Positions 11,476 to 23,045 of a DNA stretch of 64,000 nucleotides are shown here, piece after piece. The translations under genes and the position numbers were made by a program. Source of the stretch: Eretmocerus hayati (taxonomy: Eukaryota > Arthropoda > Insecta > Hymenoptera > Aphelinidae); the NCBI GenBank assembly GCA_029851415.1, contig CM056742.1, positions 114,020,246 through 114,084,245 on the forward strand. The letters run 5' to 3'. Within the stretch, counting starts at the first letter, position 1. Every line of letters starts with the position of its first letter. A model generated the notes under the pieces. That model did no database searches and was not told the origin of the DNA. It saw only the letters and a list, made by a program, of their open reading frames with translations.

Positions 11476-12069
11476 TATGGCTATTATCGGGATGGTTTAC
11501 CCGGAACGTGTGACAGTCTTTCATTTCGACGAACAAGCTCCAAATCACTCTATTCCAATTTTCCTATACGTATTCTATTAAAAAACCCTTGGAACGTTTG
11601 TTACAGATCGATCCGTCCACTCATCTTTTTTTATTTTTAAAGATTAAGGGTCGAAATGTCAGTTCCGTGCACCATTCTCATTTGTCAAAGGGGTAGTCTT
11701 GTGCTTGCAGACTTGCTGTAGTGAGGCAAATAATTATGCTCGCATTTTTCCATCAAAGTATGGTATAGAACCAACTATTTCTCATAGGTTCCAAATCCTA
11801 AATGCAGGCCTGCCTAAATGCGTGGCGTGACCCCTACCCAAGTGATTTTAGGCGTGGTACGAGGGTTTTGTGTCAGTTCCGTGCATACCCTTTTAGCCTA
11901 CTAAATAGTGACCTATATATATCGTAGCAATTGTTTTCAAAGTAATAACACTGCATTAGAAAAAAACTCCGAGATAAAAGCGCTACGTTGATTCCCGTAG
12001 CCTATAGAGCCATAAAGGGGTATGCACGGAATTGACATGTCCGGGTAAACTATCCCAATGATAGCCATA
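11476..12069. mobile_element. 594-bp non-autonomous TIR element with TA target site
   Basis: tatggctattatcgggat at 11476 is inverted as atcccaatgatagccata ending at 12069, and pairing continues through gtttacccgga. TA flanks both ends (11474-11475 and 12070-12071). Further inside, tcagttccgtgca-type sequence recurs in both orientations (near 11660, 11875 and 12025) as subterminal repeats. The TA target suggests the mariner/Tc1/pogo superfamily; the transposase is absent. Confidence 0.65.
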
Positions 12070-12079
12070 TACATGTCGT

Positions 12080-13645
12080 AGCCGGTTACTCGAATCCGCC
12101 GGTTACTTAATTGACTAGCTGGCTAAATAACCGTGACCGGCTAATAAAATTTGGATAAAGTAACTGGCTGATGCTATCCACCCAGTTAGTTAACCAGCCG
12201 GCGCTTCTTCAGTCCGTTAAGAAATCTTTGGGATGAGTAGTTCAGGCAACCCTCCGTATTCGTGTTAATGCGTTCATCAGAGGTGCCGCAAATACGGGAA
12301 CCTTGTACTTATAGAGATTCAGGGATAACGCACGCAGTAAGATCCTCATAGATGAGCATCTTACTGCGTAAAAAATCAAGATAGTATAAAAGGTAGTCCA
12401 AAATTTCTCGAAATTCCTAGCAGAATTCAGTGAAAGAATAGATTCTGAGTTTGATCCAAATATTCTGAGTCTTTTGCCTGGCGAGCTCAACGGGCGTAAT
12501 CCTTGGCTAATTCTTGATACAAGATCACGTCAACTTAAATTTTGGCAAGCTAATTTTTGAGAACAGTAATAATGGTTTCGGTCTGAATATACGCTCAACT
12601 CAATGCTTGCAGTCAGTTCGGAAAACCCCATTGAAATAACGATCCCACCGGAAAATATTGTTTCAAGGTCTGAGTTATTTGAAAAGTCCTGAATCGAACC
12701 GCGAATACGGAGGCTGGAATCCCGCGAATACGAGGAAATGCCACATTCAAGGGAAGCACGAATATCGGGTTCCGCGAATACAAGGTCTGAGAATATGAAG
12801 GGCTGCCTGGAAGCCGGGAATCAATGCCAACTCGCTTGAAGAAACACCTCTAGACAATGTAATATTTTTGAGGGAAGCTGCGCCGTACCGGTCACCTTTT
12901 AGAGGATGAACTTTCAGAAAATATGGTTGCTTGCTAACAGGGAATCCGGGACGCACTAACAAGGAGAGTTCCAGCCTTGTGAGATGTATCTTGACAAAAT
13001 CCTGGGAATCATATCTTGTGTTAGTAAAGAAATGAAAAAATCTTCAAGAACTCATCCCTACGGGCATCATATCCCGCCCCACAGTTACGGAGATCAGCAT
13101 TAGCAGTACATCTATATTTATGACTTTTCCGACATGAGCATATATGAGCAATGCTAATCTCCATAACTGTGTGGCCAGATATAATGCCCGTGGGAATAAG
13201 TTCTTGAAGATTTCTTCCTTTTTTTACTAACACAAGATATGATTCCCAGTATTTTGTCAAGAAACGTGTCTCACAAGGCTGGACCTCTCCTTGTTAGTGC
13301 ACCCCAGATTCCCTGCTAGCAAGCAATCATCTCTTCTGAAACCTCACCCTCCCGAAGGTGACCGATGAGGCGCAGCTTCCCTCAAAAATATTACATTGTT
13401 TTGAGGTATTTTTTCAAGCGAGAGGGTGGCGTTGATTTCCGACTCACTACTCATCCCAAAGATTCTTAACAGGCTGGAGAAGCGCCAGCCGGTTAGGTTA
13501 CGGTGTCGGATAACACCAGCCAGTTACTACTTAACTCAGTAGACGCTTAACGAAGAAATGCGTGAGTTCATAAGAAATTTCATCAACCGGCCGCGCTAAC
13601 TTAACTGGCTAGCTTTTTAAGTAACCGGCGAATTTGAGGTTGATA
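12080..13645. mobile_element. foldback element with subterminal ccggtta repeats, interrupted by a nested insertion
   Basis: The left arm (12080-12240, continuing at 12812-13100) pairs with the right arm (about 13120-13645). Examples are cgccggttacttaa with ttaagtaaccggcg, and the shared block ggcgcttct...gttaagaatctttgggatgagtag. The heptamer ccggtta and its complement recur in the outer 200 bp of each end. The centre near 13110 pairs gggcatcatatc-type with gatataatgccc-type sequence. The left arm alone is interrupted from 12241 to about 12810. Confidence 0.7.
12241..12810. mobile_element. nested pogo/Tigger-like MITE in the left foldback arm
   Basis: The block has inverted ends (ttcaggcaaccctccgtattc on the left, gaatatgaagggctgcctgga on the right). 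It interrupts one arm of the surrounding foldback while the other arm is continuous, which proves a later insertion. CAGGCAACCCTC-type ends and several cgcgaatac motifs inside the right end resemble pogo/Tigger termini. The expected TA duplication is not flush. Confidence 0.5.
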
Positions 13646-16266
13646 GGAATACTGATGATAGTGTACTACTACATTATTGATTTATTCATTAATCTGCAAT
13701 AGAATCTCTGAGTGAGAATGATGATCAGAAATTCCTGTACTACTCGGAATAGTATGGAAAAATGATTGACGTCAGTACCCCGGAGTGAGAGTTCGAATTG
13801 AAGAATTTTTACTCAGAAGTTTAAGTGACGTTCGGAAAGAATCTTGTGTACGATTGTGTATTGATCCAAGCTGTTGCTTATCTATTGGTAATTTTCTCCA
13901 CATCTACAGGATTAGCGGAGATGAGGTCGATATTCAAATAGATTTAATAAATGCTTGGACAGTGATGTAGTTAAAATAGACTTTTTCGATTATTCAATGC
14001 AAACCTACTCGAGCTGGTTGAGAAGGGTGGAGGGATTCATCAAATAGAATGAAGGAAACTCCTGTACCCAATGTAGCATATCTACTGCGATAATGACAGT
14101 TTTTTGTCGATGCTACAATGATACAATTTATTTGAATGATGACAAATATGCGGTCCATGGCAAACAGACCCAAAAGTTCCGTAGGTCTTCTGAAATGGTG
14201 CAAAGCTAGTGCAGAACGACAGAGCATATTTTATTTGAAAAATTAGAGTGGAAGTAGAGAAGATTTTCAGCGACGACATTCTTATGAATTCAGAAGGGCG
14301 TAATGACTCTGATTTGAATGGTTGAAATCTGATGTACTCCAAAACTCAGATATTGTATCAGTGCAATCACAAGACTCGAATCGCTAGTATTCAATCAGTA
14401 TTCTCCATTATTCTTCTGTACACGCATTTTAGAACATTTTGGATAACGTGAGACGGAACTGATTCGAACACCCTGAGGTGAGTCAGGCTCAAAATTGATC
14501 ATGTCATAAATGCCGCCTGATTTATTCCTTAAAAAGAGCTAAGGGCTCATCCTGAAGGCTTCTGAATATGCACAAGACCCTTGACCAGAGCTTTTTGATC
14601 GTATTCAAACGTGACCGTATGGCTGGTACGTATTCTCAAAAAGTGTATAATCCAGACCACAATGTCTCTTATTTTGTGCAGTTGAATCGTTGATAATGAA
14701 ATATGAATGATCCTGTACATAAATTTGTGTTCTTGAATTTCAAAGCATGATAAATGTAGACGACTCTCATTTTTTTAAACTCCGTCGAGCTCACAAGGCC
14801 TGCATTACGTGCGCCTGCTCCTTCACCGTCCTCAAATTTTTGATATAGAGAAAGTCCGCTTCAATCAGTAATTCAGCACGAAAATTTTACCTTACTTGAT
14901 AGGGCTACGATAGAGCTCTGATATGACGACAAATGTATACCGTAAACATGGGTGACTTTAGGCTATGGGGTGATTCCGTAACATTCTCATTCTTGCCAGT
15001 TCATTTTGGACTGGCTCATTCGGGAGTATTCGATAGAATGAGCTGGTCAAGAACAAACACCAAAAAAAACAATATTATAAAATCACCTCGTTGTCTAAGG
15101 TCACCCTGGTTTGCCGTGATACAGTCCTGCGGGAATAGAACAACGCTAGTAGATACAATTTCCAATTTATTCTGCAACAACTGAGATGTTCCGATTGCAT
15201 ATAGAAAGTTGTAGCTTCTCCCAAGCACTTCCAAGATGCCTGATATAGATTATAGATGACATAAAAGCAATAATTCATAGCAGCATTCGTACCTATTTAC
15301 CTATACTCAACATTACACCTATTATAGTGTATTATAACAGAATTTTTTGATCTATTGCGCATTTGATGATTTTGTGGTTTTGTATGGAAATAACACAAAT
15401 GAAATGCAATAAAAACTGTTCTGAGCCTCATATGAAATCTATGAATCCTTGCCGACTATATGATACACTAATATCCACTCCTTGAGCAACAGTGTCTCGC
15501 CGGAGATGAATTCTGGACAAATCTGGGAAAGTTTTCTGTCCCTGGGCTAATGCTTCAATCCAAATCTAACTATTTGTGGTGTCTTGATGATCGTAACTTT
15601 ATCCTCATCCCGTCAAAACTGGAATCTAGTTGCAGGATTTCAAGCAGCAGCTCAGAGACCACGAAGCTTGTTTAGCTTGGTTCAGAATTCATGTCCGACC
15701 AATGTGGACGAGATTAATCAGCATTTTTCTATTATTTTAATAAACGTATATACTCAAAGTAGCCTCTCGTAGTAAAACAACACACCAGTTACCTGACTCA
15801 TTCGGTGAAAGTAGTGGTGATTTACGGCACTGCGCTATGCTTTCGCATCACGTTTGGAGATGTGTCACATTTACAATATGAGTCATTTCAGAGCATTTCG
15901 ACCAATCCCCGGTCCACAGTGGATCGGAAACCCAAAGAAGTGAAAGGTGCGTAAACGTGGGATATTCTCATGGGGTATGTTTCGGAATGTTCTCGGGGTC
16001 ATTTTCCAACAAGAATCAAAATCATCCGCTGGATGGTTTGAAAAAAAGTCTATTTTGCCGATGTTTAACGCGTTTTTGAGGAAATATAGCTTCTTCATAC
16101 TTTGCGCCCGTTACTCAGCTTTTAATCTATACTTTAAAAAATCGCCTGCGAAAGAAGGAATCGACGAAAAAAAGCCTCAACTTTCGAAACACGGAATCAA
16201 AATTGGAATCAAATGCAACCGTAATGGCCACACTTCGTGTGCAAGCAAATACGAGCTTTCATTTTG
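13646..16266. other. unrecognised 2.6-kb region
   Basis: Several frames of 60-105 codons occur (for example 13785-13970, 14933-15184, 15584-15772, 15947-16270), without recognisable domains or consistent splice context. It may hold unique host sequence, but I cannot support a gene. Confidence 0.3.
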
Positions 16267-17118
16267 TTGAAGGGAGGTCCCACCCTAATTTTGAAGTCTG
16301 GCCTGAAAAATCATGGAGGGCGGAAGTTCTGGAATTATGTGTATTTTTTCGATCTAGAAACGATGGTGTAGTCAGTTTTTCAGAGAAAGAAAAAAAAATT
16401 TCCGACCATTTTTGTCCACTGATTGCGCTCCCTTCGCCCGATCGCCAAACCCATTCGACATTTCGTTCAAAACCACGAAAAGTACCCCCAAGAAAATTTG
16501 CAGACCGATCCATCAAATTCTGTGCGACTATCTCTGAATTTTCTTGCTTGAATGCCGCAGAACTCGAAAAATATCGATAAGTTCGAAAAATCAGAGTGAG
16601 TCGGATTGGGTAATAGAAAAATCAGAAGTCGGAAATTTTTATTCGAAAAATTAGCCATATATAGAATTATATAAATTTCTGGTGATATTTTTTCTTAATT
16701 CTTGAAATATTTTGTTCACCAATCCGATGTGATTCTTTAATCTGAACAAGAAAGTATTCCGGTGATTTTTCGAAATTGGCAATATTTTCCGAGTTCTAAG
16801 GCATTTCAGCAAGAAAATTTAGATTTTTGACCAGAAAAAATGTATTTAGTCGCACAAGATTTAGTGGATTGGTCTGCCAATTTTTTTGGGGAAATTTTCG
16901 TGGTTTTGAACGAAATGTCGTATTGGGTTTGGCGATCGGGCGAAGGGAGCGCAAACCACCAATCCAGTGGTCAAAAATAGTCGAAAAAATTTTTTTTTCT
17001 AAAAACTGACTACGCCATCATTTTAAGATCGAAAAAATACATATACATAAATCCAGATCTTCAGTCCTCCATGGTTTCTCAGGCCAAACTCCAAAATTAG
17101 GATGGGTCTTGCCCTTAA
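16267..17118. mobile_element. foldback element with TTAA-type target (piggyBac-like MITE)
   Basis: The arms at about 16267-16640 and 16760-17118 are inverted copies. Both contain a ccctaattttg(a/g)agt(c/t)tggcct-type block, catggagg and aaaccacgaaaa-type stretches. The right end is followed by TTAA at 17115-17118. The left end has TTGA at 16267-16270, a one-base decay of TTAA, the piggyBac target. Arm similarity by eye is high but with many indels, so it is not recent. No transposase. Confidence 0.6.
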
Positions 17119-17349
17119 CGAATGCACTCAATGTCCAGATATGATGCTTTGTTGACTCTATTATTGAGTCATCCTCGTAGAAATGTCACATGGACCCTCC
17201 TGTAATCGTGCCCGAGTATGGACCCAAAATGTACCAATGTAAGTGATCTAATATGATAGAGAGATTGATCGATTGATAACAAGTTTAATATGTCTTAGCC
17301 TTGGCAGACCGTATGGGGAATAAATTTACATAAATGCGTACAAAAATAC
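17119..17349. other. spacer before the copia LTR
   Basis: No feature recognised. Confidence 0.4.
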
Positions 17350-17696
17350 TGAGGAATGATTGTAAGTCAGCTGTAACAGCATGAATGTAAGGAGGCGTGT
17401 TGAGATATGTGTACATTCAGCTGTGACACTGACATTAGCAGAAGTTATTAGTTAGTAGTGTAAGGAAACTGCAATACCGACTTTGGCGACGGCGCCACGA
17501 GATGATGAATATGAATATGTGCGAAGGAGAAGCGCTTCGCCAAGTGCGGCAGATCGGATGAGAACGTTGTAAGAGAAAGATGTATAAGGGAGCGTGGAAC
17601 TCGGAGCAAGTATTGAATAAATATTATTTAGTGAAACAAGTGTTATTGAAATTGAAGTAAACAACGTTCCAAGGAAAATTACCTCGTTCCCCAACA
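17350..17696 (+). repeat. 5' LTR of the copia element
   Basis: Begins TGAGGAATGATTG and ends CCAACA; 347 bp. It contains attgaataaatatt near its 3' part, a possible polyadenylation signal. It differs from the 3' LTR at two places in the first 297 bp but at about six in the last 50 bp. Confidence 0.85.
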
Positions 17697-17709
17697 TGGT
17701 AGCAGGTGC
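17697..17709 (+). other. putative primer-binding site
   Basis: tggtagcaggtgc starts directly after the LTR terminal CA. This matches where a tRNA 3' end would anneal and resembles an initiator-methionine tRNA complement. Function is inferred from position. Confidence 0.5.
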
Positions 17710-17720
17710 TAAGGTTATGA

Positions 17721-19600
17721 ATGTGGAAGAATATCACTGATTATTTGATGAGAAGCGGCATTGGTGAAGAAATTGAAGATACGCCGCAAAGTTCAGAAAA
17801 AAGTGAAGAATTGTTAACAATTGAAACCGAGTTCCAAGAAAGTGAAGAAGTTGAAAAATTAAGTGAAGAAGCTCCTGGTGAAAATACAGAAGAAATGACA
17901 GGAGATTTGACAGTGCCAGTTTTTGACGGAAAAGACTACAGTAGTTGGAAAAGAAGAACTGAAATGCTCTTGAAACTGAAGAAGTTCCACAAAGTGATTA
18001 CGAGAGCAGAAAGGAGTACTGATGGAGCAGATTAGGATGATCAAGATCTCCAGGCAGTGAAATACATTTACAGTGGGATAAATAATAAACAATTGGAGTT
18101 TGTGAGTGAATTTGAAACAGCTCACGATATTATAATAGTATATTACGCAACAAAGGCGAGAAGGTCAATTTCCGCACAAGTTGCCAAACGAGTGCGAGCA
18201 GTTTCGAAGTGTGCGTGAATGTTACTTCTCGCGCGAGTTGGCAACGTGTGCGGAAACTTCTCGCACGTGTTGCGTATACTATTTTTTGCAACTGTGTGCG
18301 CGAAGTTGTAAAAAAAATGAGACTTCTCTTCATTATTTACAGTACGAGAAGTAATGCGTGAATGACTTCTCGCACAGTTTTACATTTATGCACTAGTGGA
18401 GTGTGCGTGAATGTAACTTCTCGCTCTGATGCATTTTCATTCACGCACAGTTCCAAAATATGATGTCACGTAATCCCTCTGAATTTGGCCTTTCTTGAAA
18501 TCTTCGTTTCCAAGATAATCTTGCGCGGACAGTGGTGCATTTAATTACAACTTCGCGCACAGTTGCAAAAAATAGTATACGCAACACGTGCGAGAAGTTT
18601 CCGCACACGTTGCCAACTCGCGCGAGAAGTAACATTCACGCACACTTTGAAACTTCTCGCACACCTAGAAGAACATATTCATGCACGCTCGCGAAGCGAG
18701 CGTAAATGTGTTCTTCTGGGTGTGCGAGAAGTTTCAAAGTGTGCGTGAATAATAACTTCTCGCCCTCGTTCGGCAACTTGTGCGGAAATTGACCTTCTCG
18801 CACTTGTTGCGTAATATACTATTTTGCAACTGTGCGCGAAGTTGTAATTAAATGCACCACTGTCCGAGCAAGATTATCTTGGAAACGAACTTTTCAAGAA
18901 AGGCCAAATTCAGAGGGATGACGTGACATCATATTTTGGAACTGTGCGCGAATGAAAATGCATTAGAGCGAGAAGTTACATTCACGCACACTCCACCAGT
19001 GCGTAAATGTAAAACTGTGCGAGAAGTCATTCACGCATTACTTCTCGCACTGTAAATAATGAAGAGAAGTCTAATTTTTTTACAACTTCGCGCACACAGT
19101 TGCAAAAAAAAATTTGATAAACTATATTTGACCAAATCAACGGCGCTCCAAATTGTCTTAAGAAATCGAATAGAAAAGTTGCGTTTGAAAGACTATGAGA
19201 ACTGTGAAGATTTTTTGGTGATTTTGAGAGAATGATTAATGAATTAAAAACTGCTGGGGCACTAGTGATGGAAAAAGAAAAAGTGAATCATCTTTTGAGG
19301 ACATTGCCGAGAAATTACAGTCATATTGGTGTCTGATTAATGTATTGCCAGAAGGGGAACGCACAACAGAGGACGTGAAGAGTAAGATTGGAATGCAAAG
19401 TTTATTAAAATCGAGCGAAGAAAGCGCGGGCCCAAAAGCGAGCGCAAATAACACGACAGTGAAACAAGAGCAGGCTTGCTTCACTTGTAGGTGGTTATCG
19501 CGGCGGTGGCGGTTACTATGCCGGCCACAATTCTTCTTATGGGTACTACAATTATCATCGTGGTGGTGGAGGAACGAATCAACATCAGCAGCAGCAGCAG
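17721..19600 (+). pseudogene. gag: copia gag, interrupted
   Basis: Residues from 17721 include an acidic N terminus and then VPVFDGKDYSSWKRRTEMLL, the signature start of copia capsid. An in-frame stop lies near 18033, followed by sequence reading IYSGINNKQLEFVSEFETAHD. The frame is then broken by the insertion at about 18133 and resumes near 19114 with KFDKLYLTKSTALQIVLRN and INELKTAGALVMEKEKVNHLLRTLP. The nucleic-acid-binding end is unusual: one CFTC pair is followed, in a shifted frame, by a Gly/Tyr-rich stretch (GGYRGGGGYYAGHNSSYGYY) and a run of glutamines in place of a full zinc knuckle. It packages the RNA in intact relatives; this copy cannot make the protein. Confidence 0.8.
18133..19113. 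mobile_element. composite palindromic insertion in gag
   Basis: The gag reading is lost at about 18133 and resumes at about 19114. The insert is built of alternating modules. Module P is bounded by tagtat...acgcaac (18137-18287 and 18564-18823). Module Q is bounded by ttgcaactgtgcgcgaagttgtaa (18288-18563, and inverted at 18824-19113). The two Q copies are long inverted repeats around the second P, whose centre is the dyad gctcgcgaagcgagc. The motif acttctcgc and its complement recur more than ten times. No protein is encoded. It looks like foldback DNA that grew by duplication. Confidence 0.65.
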
Positions 19601-19609
19601 TAACAGTAT

Positions 19610-22600
19610 ATGGGCCTCAATACGTTCAATGTAGAATTGCAGGTAAACGCGCTAGTATTGACTTATAGTGTAGAGACAGATTGTAAGAATGAGTCAGCTC
19701 AAAGAATTGATTTGCTTTTGGCCAGTGGTTGCACTGATCACGTGATTAATAATGAGGAATATTGTTACGATTTCAAAAATTTGCTAGAGCCAGTAAGAGT
19801 AAAAGTTGCTGATGGAAAATTTTTGAGAGCCACAAAAGTAGGAACAGTTCTAAGTAGATTCCCAGTATACAATGAGCTAGTTTTGATCAAAATGACTGAT
19901 GTATATTTTGTTAAAGAGTTGGACAGAAATTTGATAAGTTACGCCAAAATAACAGATCACAACAAAATAGTTTCATTAGGAAATGATTCAAAAATTTATA
20001 ATAGAGGAAGAAAATTAATAGCAATCGCATGGAAAGAAAATAGGCTTTACAAGATGAACAGTTTCTTTATAAAGGAAGAAGTTCAAGCAAATACAGTGAG
20101 TACAATGACTGATAAAGAAAGATGGCGTAGAATCCTTGGCCATGTGAATTTCGAATACTTGAATATTTTGAGGAGAAATAAATCACTTGAAGGAATACCA
20201 GAAAATTCAGAAGCAGAATTTTTGAAGTGCAGAACTTGTATTGAGAAGAAGATGCATAACACTCCTTTTCTGAATAACAGAACTAGAGCTAGAGAAATTT
20301 CAGAGATTGTGCATTCAGATGTAAATGGGCCTCATGCAACTATTGGTATAAATGGTGAGAAATATTTTGTGAGCTTCATTGATGACTACAGTAAAATAGC
20401 CAGAGTCTCTGTTATAAAAACTAAAGATGAAGTTTTTGACTGTTTTGTGACCTTTGTGAATGAGGTAGAAAATTTAACAGGTAAAAAGATAAAAAGTTTG
20501 AGGTGTGACAATGGGTTAGAGTATTTAAATGAAAGAATCTATGATTTCACAAGAAGCAAAGGTATAGTAATAGACAAATGTCCGCCTTATGTTCATGAAT
20601 TAAATGGGACTGCAGAGAGATATAACAGATCCATCATGGAGATAGCAAGATGTTTATTAGATGAAGCTAGATATGAGAGGAAGTATTGGCCTGAAGTCAT
20701 TTTGACAGCTGTTTATTTGAAGAATAGAACGTTGGCAAACACTTTTGAAAATAAAACACCTTTTGAAATTATGTTTGGTATAAAACCAAATGTAAAACAT
20801 TTGAGAATGTATGGAAGTAAAGTTTTTCTTAGGATACCAGAGGCTAAAAGAATTTCCAAATGGGACAAGAAGGCTGAATTAGGAATGTTAATTGGATACA
20901 CAAATGTTGGATACAAAGTTTTGATTGATAATCAAATTAAAATCGCTGCCCATACTGATATTATTGAGAGAGATACAGATTGTATTGGTTTGGATGAGTC
21001 AGAGAAAGAACCTTTGTCAGATTCTGAAAATTATGATGCAGAACTGTCAAGTGAAAATGAAAACGAAAACAGATCAGCTAATGATGTACAAGAGTTGAGG
21101 AGATTAACCAGGCAAAGAAAACCAAATTTAGATGAGAATTTCATATATAGTGATGTAATCTATGTGAATTATTGTAGCGCTGATGTGCCAGCAAATTTTG
21201 AGGAGGCGATGGAGCGTCCTGAAGCTGAATCTTGGAAAGAGGCAACAGATAAAGAAATCTCTTGTTTCGAAAAGAATGGAACTTATGAATATCTTGAATT
21301 GCCAGAGAAGGCAAAAGCTTTAGATGTTAAATGGATAATCACAAAGAAACCAGGAAATGTTTACAAAGCAAGGTTAGTTGTTTTAGGGTACCAACAAAAT
21401 GAGATGATTGAAGATATTTATTCACCGGTAGCAAAAGTGATGACTTTGAAAATCTTATTATCTTATTGGTGTCAAAATGGATGTAGAGACAGCTTTCCTA
21501 AATGGTAAAGTTACTTCAGAGGTGTATATTAAGCAACCAAAGGGTTACCAAGATGGTACAAACAGAGTTTGTAAGCTTATAAAAGTACTTCATGGATTGG
21601 AAGAAAGTCCTAGGAAATGGTACGATTGTTTTGATGAGTTTCTACAAGAACTAGGCTTCAAGAAAAGTAAATATGATTTCCGTTCGTATTACTTGATTTT
21701 GGAAGATGTGAAAATTTATATAATAATTTTTGTAGATGATTTGCTTATTTGCTGTAAGAACAAGAGTGAAATCAATAGAGTCAAGAACTTGTTGAGTGTA
21801 AAGTTTAAAATGAAAGATTTGGGTCAAGTCAAAAGTTATTTGGGAATCAGTATTGAGTATGACATAGAATCAGGAAGATGACTTTAGATCAGGAAAGTTA
21901 CATTGAATCTATTGGTAGAAAATACAGAATTCAGGATGCTAAGACATATGAAACACCGATGGAAGAAAATCTCAAATTACACAAAGCTGAGTATGGAATA
22001 AATAATATTGGATACAGGAATTTGATAGGTGCTTTGGCATATGTAAGTACTGGAACTAGACCAGATATAAGCCATAGTGTAAACTATTTGAGTAGATTTC
22101 AAAATTGTTGTGACGAGACACACTTCAAGTATGCTTTGAGAGTTTTAAAATATCTCTATAGTACAAAAGACCTGAAGCTGACATTCACCAGAAAAGAGAG
22201 TTGGGGAGTTTTAGATTCTAGATCTGATATTATTTATACTATTTTAGATCTGATTGGGCAGGCAACTCAACAGACAGAAGGTCTACTACTGGTTACGTTT
22301 TAAGATTTCATGGTAACGTCATTCATTAGGAATCCAGAAAACGAGGAAGTGTTACAAAAGCTTCTACTTATGCTGAATATGTTGCTTTATCAGAAGCAGT
22401 TAGTGAGATCAAACTTGTAAAAGCAATTTTGGACATATTTGATTGTAATAATGATGAGCCAGTTAACGTATATGAAGATAACTCGGGTGCTATAAGTATA
22501 GTTAGATTTGGTAACTATACTAAGAATTCTGAGTACATAGAAGTTCACTATCACTTTGTAAATGAAGCATACATGGATGGCATAATTGATATAAAGAAGA

Positions 22601-22692
22601 TAAATTCAGAAAAATACATAGCTGACATTTTTACTAAAGCACTTGGGAGAGTGAAGTTTGTGAAATTCAGAAATTTATTAAATGTGAAATAG
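19610..22692 (+). pseudogene. pol: copia pol: protease, integrase, reverse transcriptase, RNase H
   Basis: The first 632-codon frame (19610-21508) carries a protease region reading LLASGCTDH where the family has an aspartate before SG, so the catalytic residue is lost. It also carries a damaged HHCC integrase finger (WRRILGHVN, first His replaced). The integrase core motifs VHSDVNGPH, LRCDNG and GTAERYNRS keep the D, D and E. Reverse transcriptase begins at FEEAMERPEAESWKEA, shifts frame near 21477, continues with DVETAFLNG and FVDDLLI (catalytic DD), shifts again near 21880, and RNase H follows with VNVYEDNSGAISI and ADIFTKAL. At least three frameshifts make this copy inactive. Confidence 0.9.
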
Positions 22693-22698
22693 AGAAAC
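22686..22698 (+). other. polypurine tract
   Basis: gaaatagagaaac sits directly before the 3' LTR, the position used to prime plus-strand synthesis in LTR elements. Confidence 0.5.
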
Positions 22699-23045
22699 TG
22701 AGGAATGATTGTAAGTCAGCTGTAACAGCATGAATGTAAGAAGGCGTGTTGAGATATGTGTACATTCAGCTGTGACACTGACATTAGCAGAAGCTATTAG
22801 TTAGTAGTGTAAGGAAACTGCAATACCGACTTTGGCGACGGCGCCACGAGATGATGAATATGAATATGTGCGAAGGAGAAGCGCTTCGCCAAGTGCGGCA
22901 GATCGGATGAGAACGTTGTAAGAGAAAGATGTATAAGGGAGCGTGGAACTCGGAGCAAGTATTGAATAAATATTATTTAGTGAAACAAGTGTTATTGAAA
23001 TTGAAGTCCACAACGATCCAAGGAAAATTACCTCTTTTCCTAACA
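22699..23045 (+). repeat. 3' LTR of the copia element, with a mosaic end
   Basis: 347 bp beginning TGAGGAATG and ending CTAACA. The last 50 bp or so (from gaagtccac) match the outer end of the inverted arm at 39203-39252 better than they match the 5' LTR, suggesting a join to an older LTR tail. Confidence 0.75.

Larger units (their letters stand above)
17350..23045 (+). mobile_element. Ty1/copia-like LTR retrotransposon, decayed
   Basis: Two 347-bp LTRs bracket gag and pol in copia order: protease, integrase, reverse transcriptase, RNase H. A primer-binding-like tggtagcagg directly follows the left LTR, and a purine-rich tract (gaaatagagaaac) directly precedes the right LTR. Gag is interrupted by a palindromic insertion of about 980 bp, and pol has several frameshifts. 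The flanking pentamers (aatac on the left, agttg on the right) do not match, so a normal target duplication is missing. The order of domains and the sequence resemble Drosophila copia closely at the family level. Confidence 0.9.

Noticed and set aside
16203..16580. 125-codon plus frame and 85-codon minus frame
   Set aside because: They overlap each other inside a foldback arm and have no recognisable domain.
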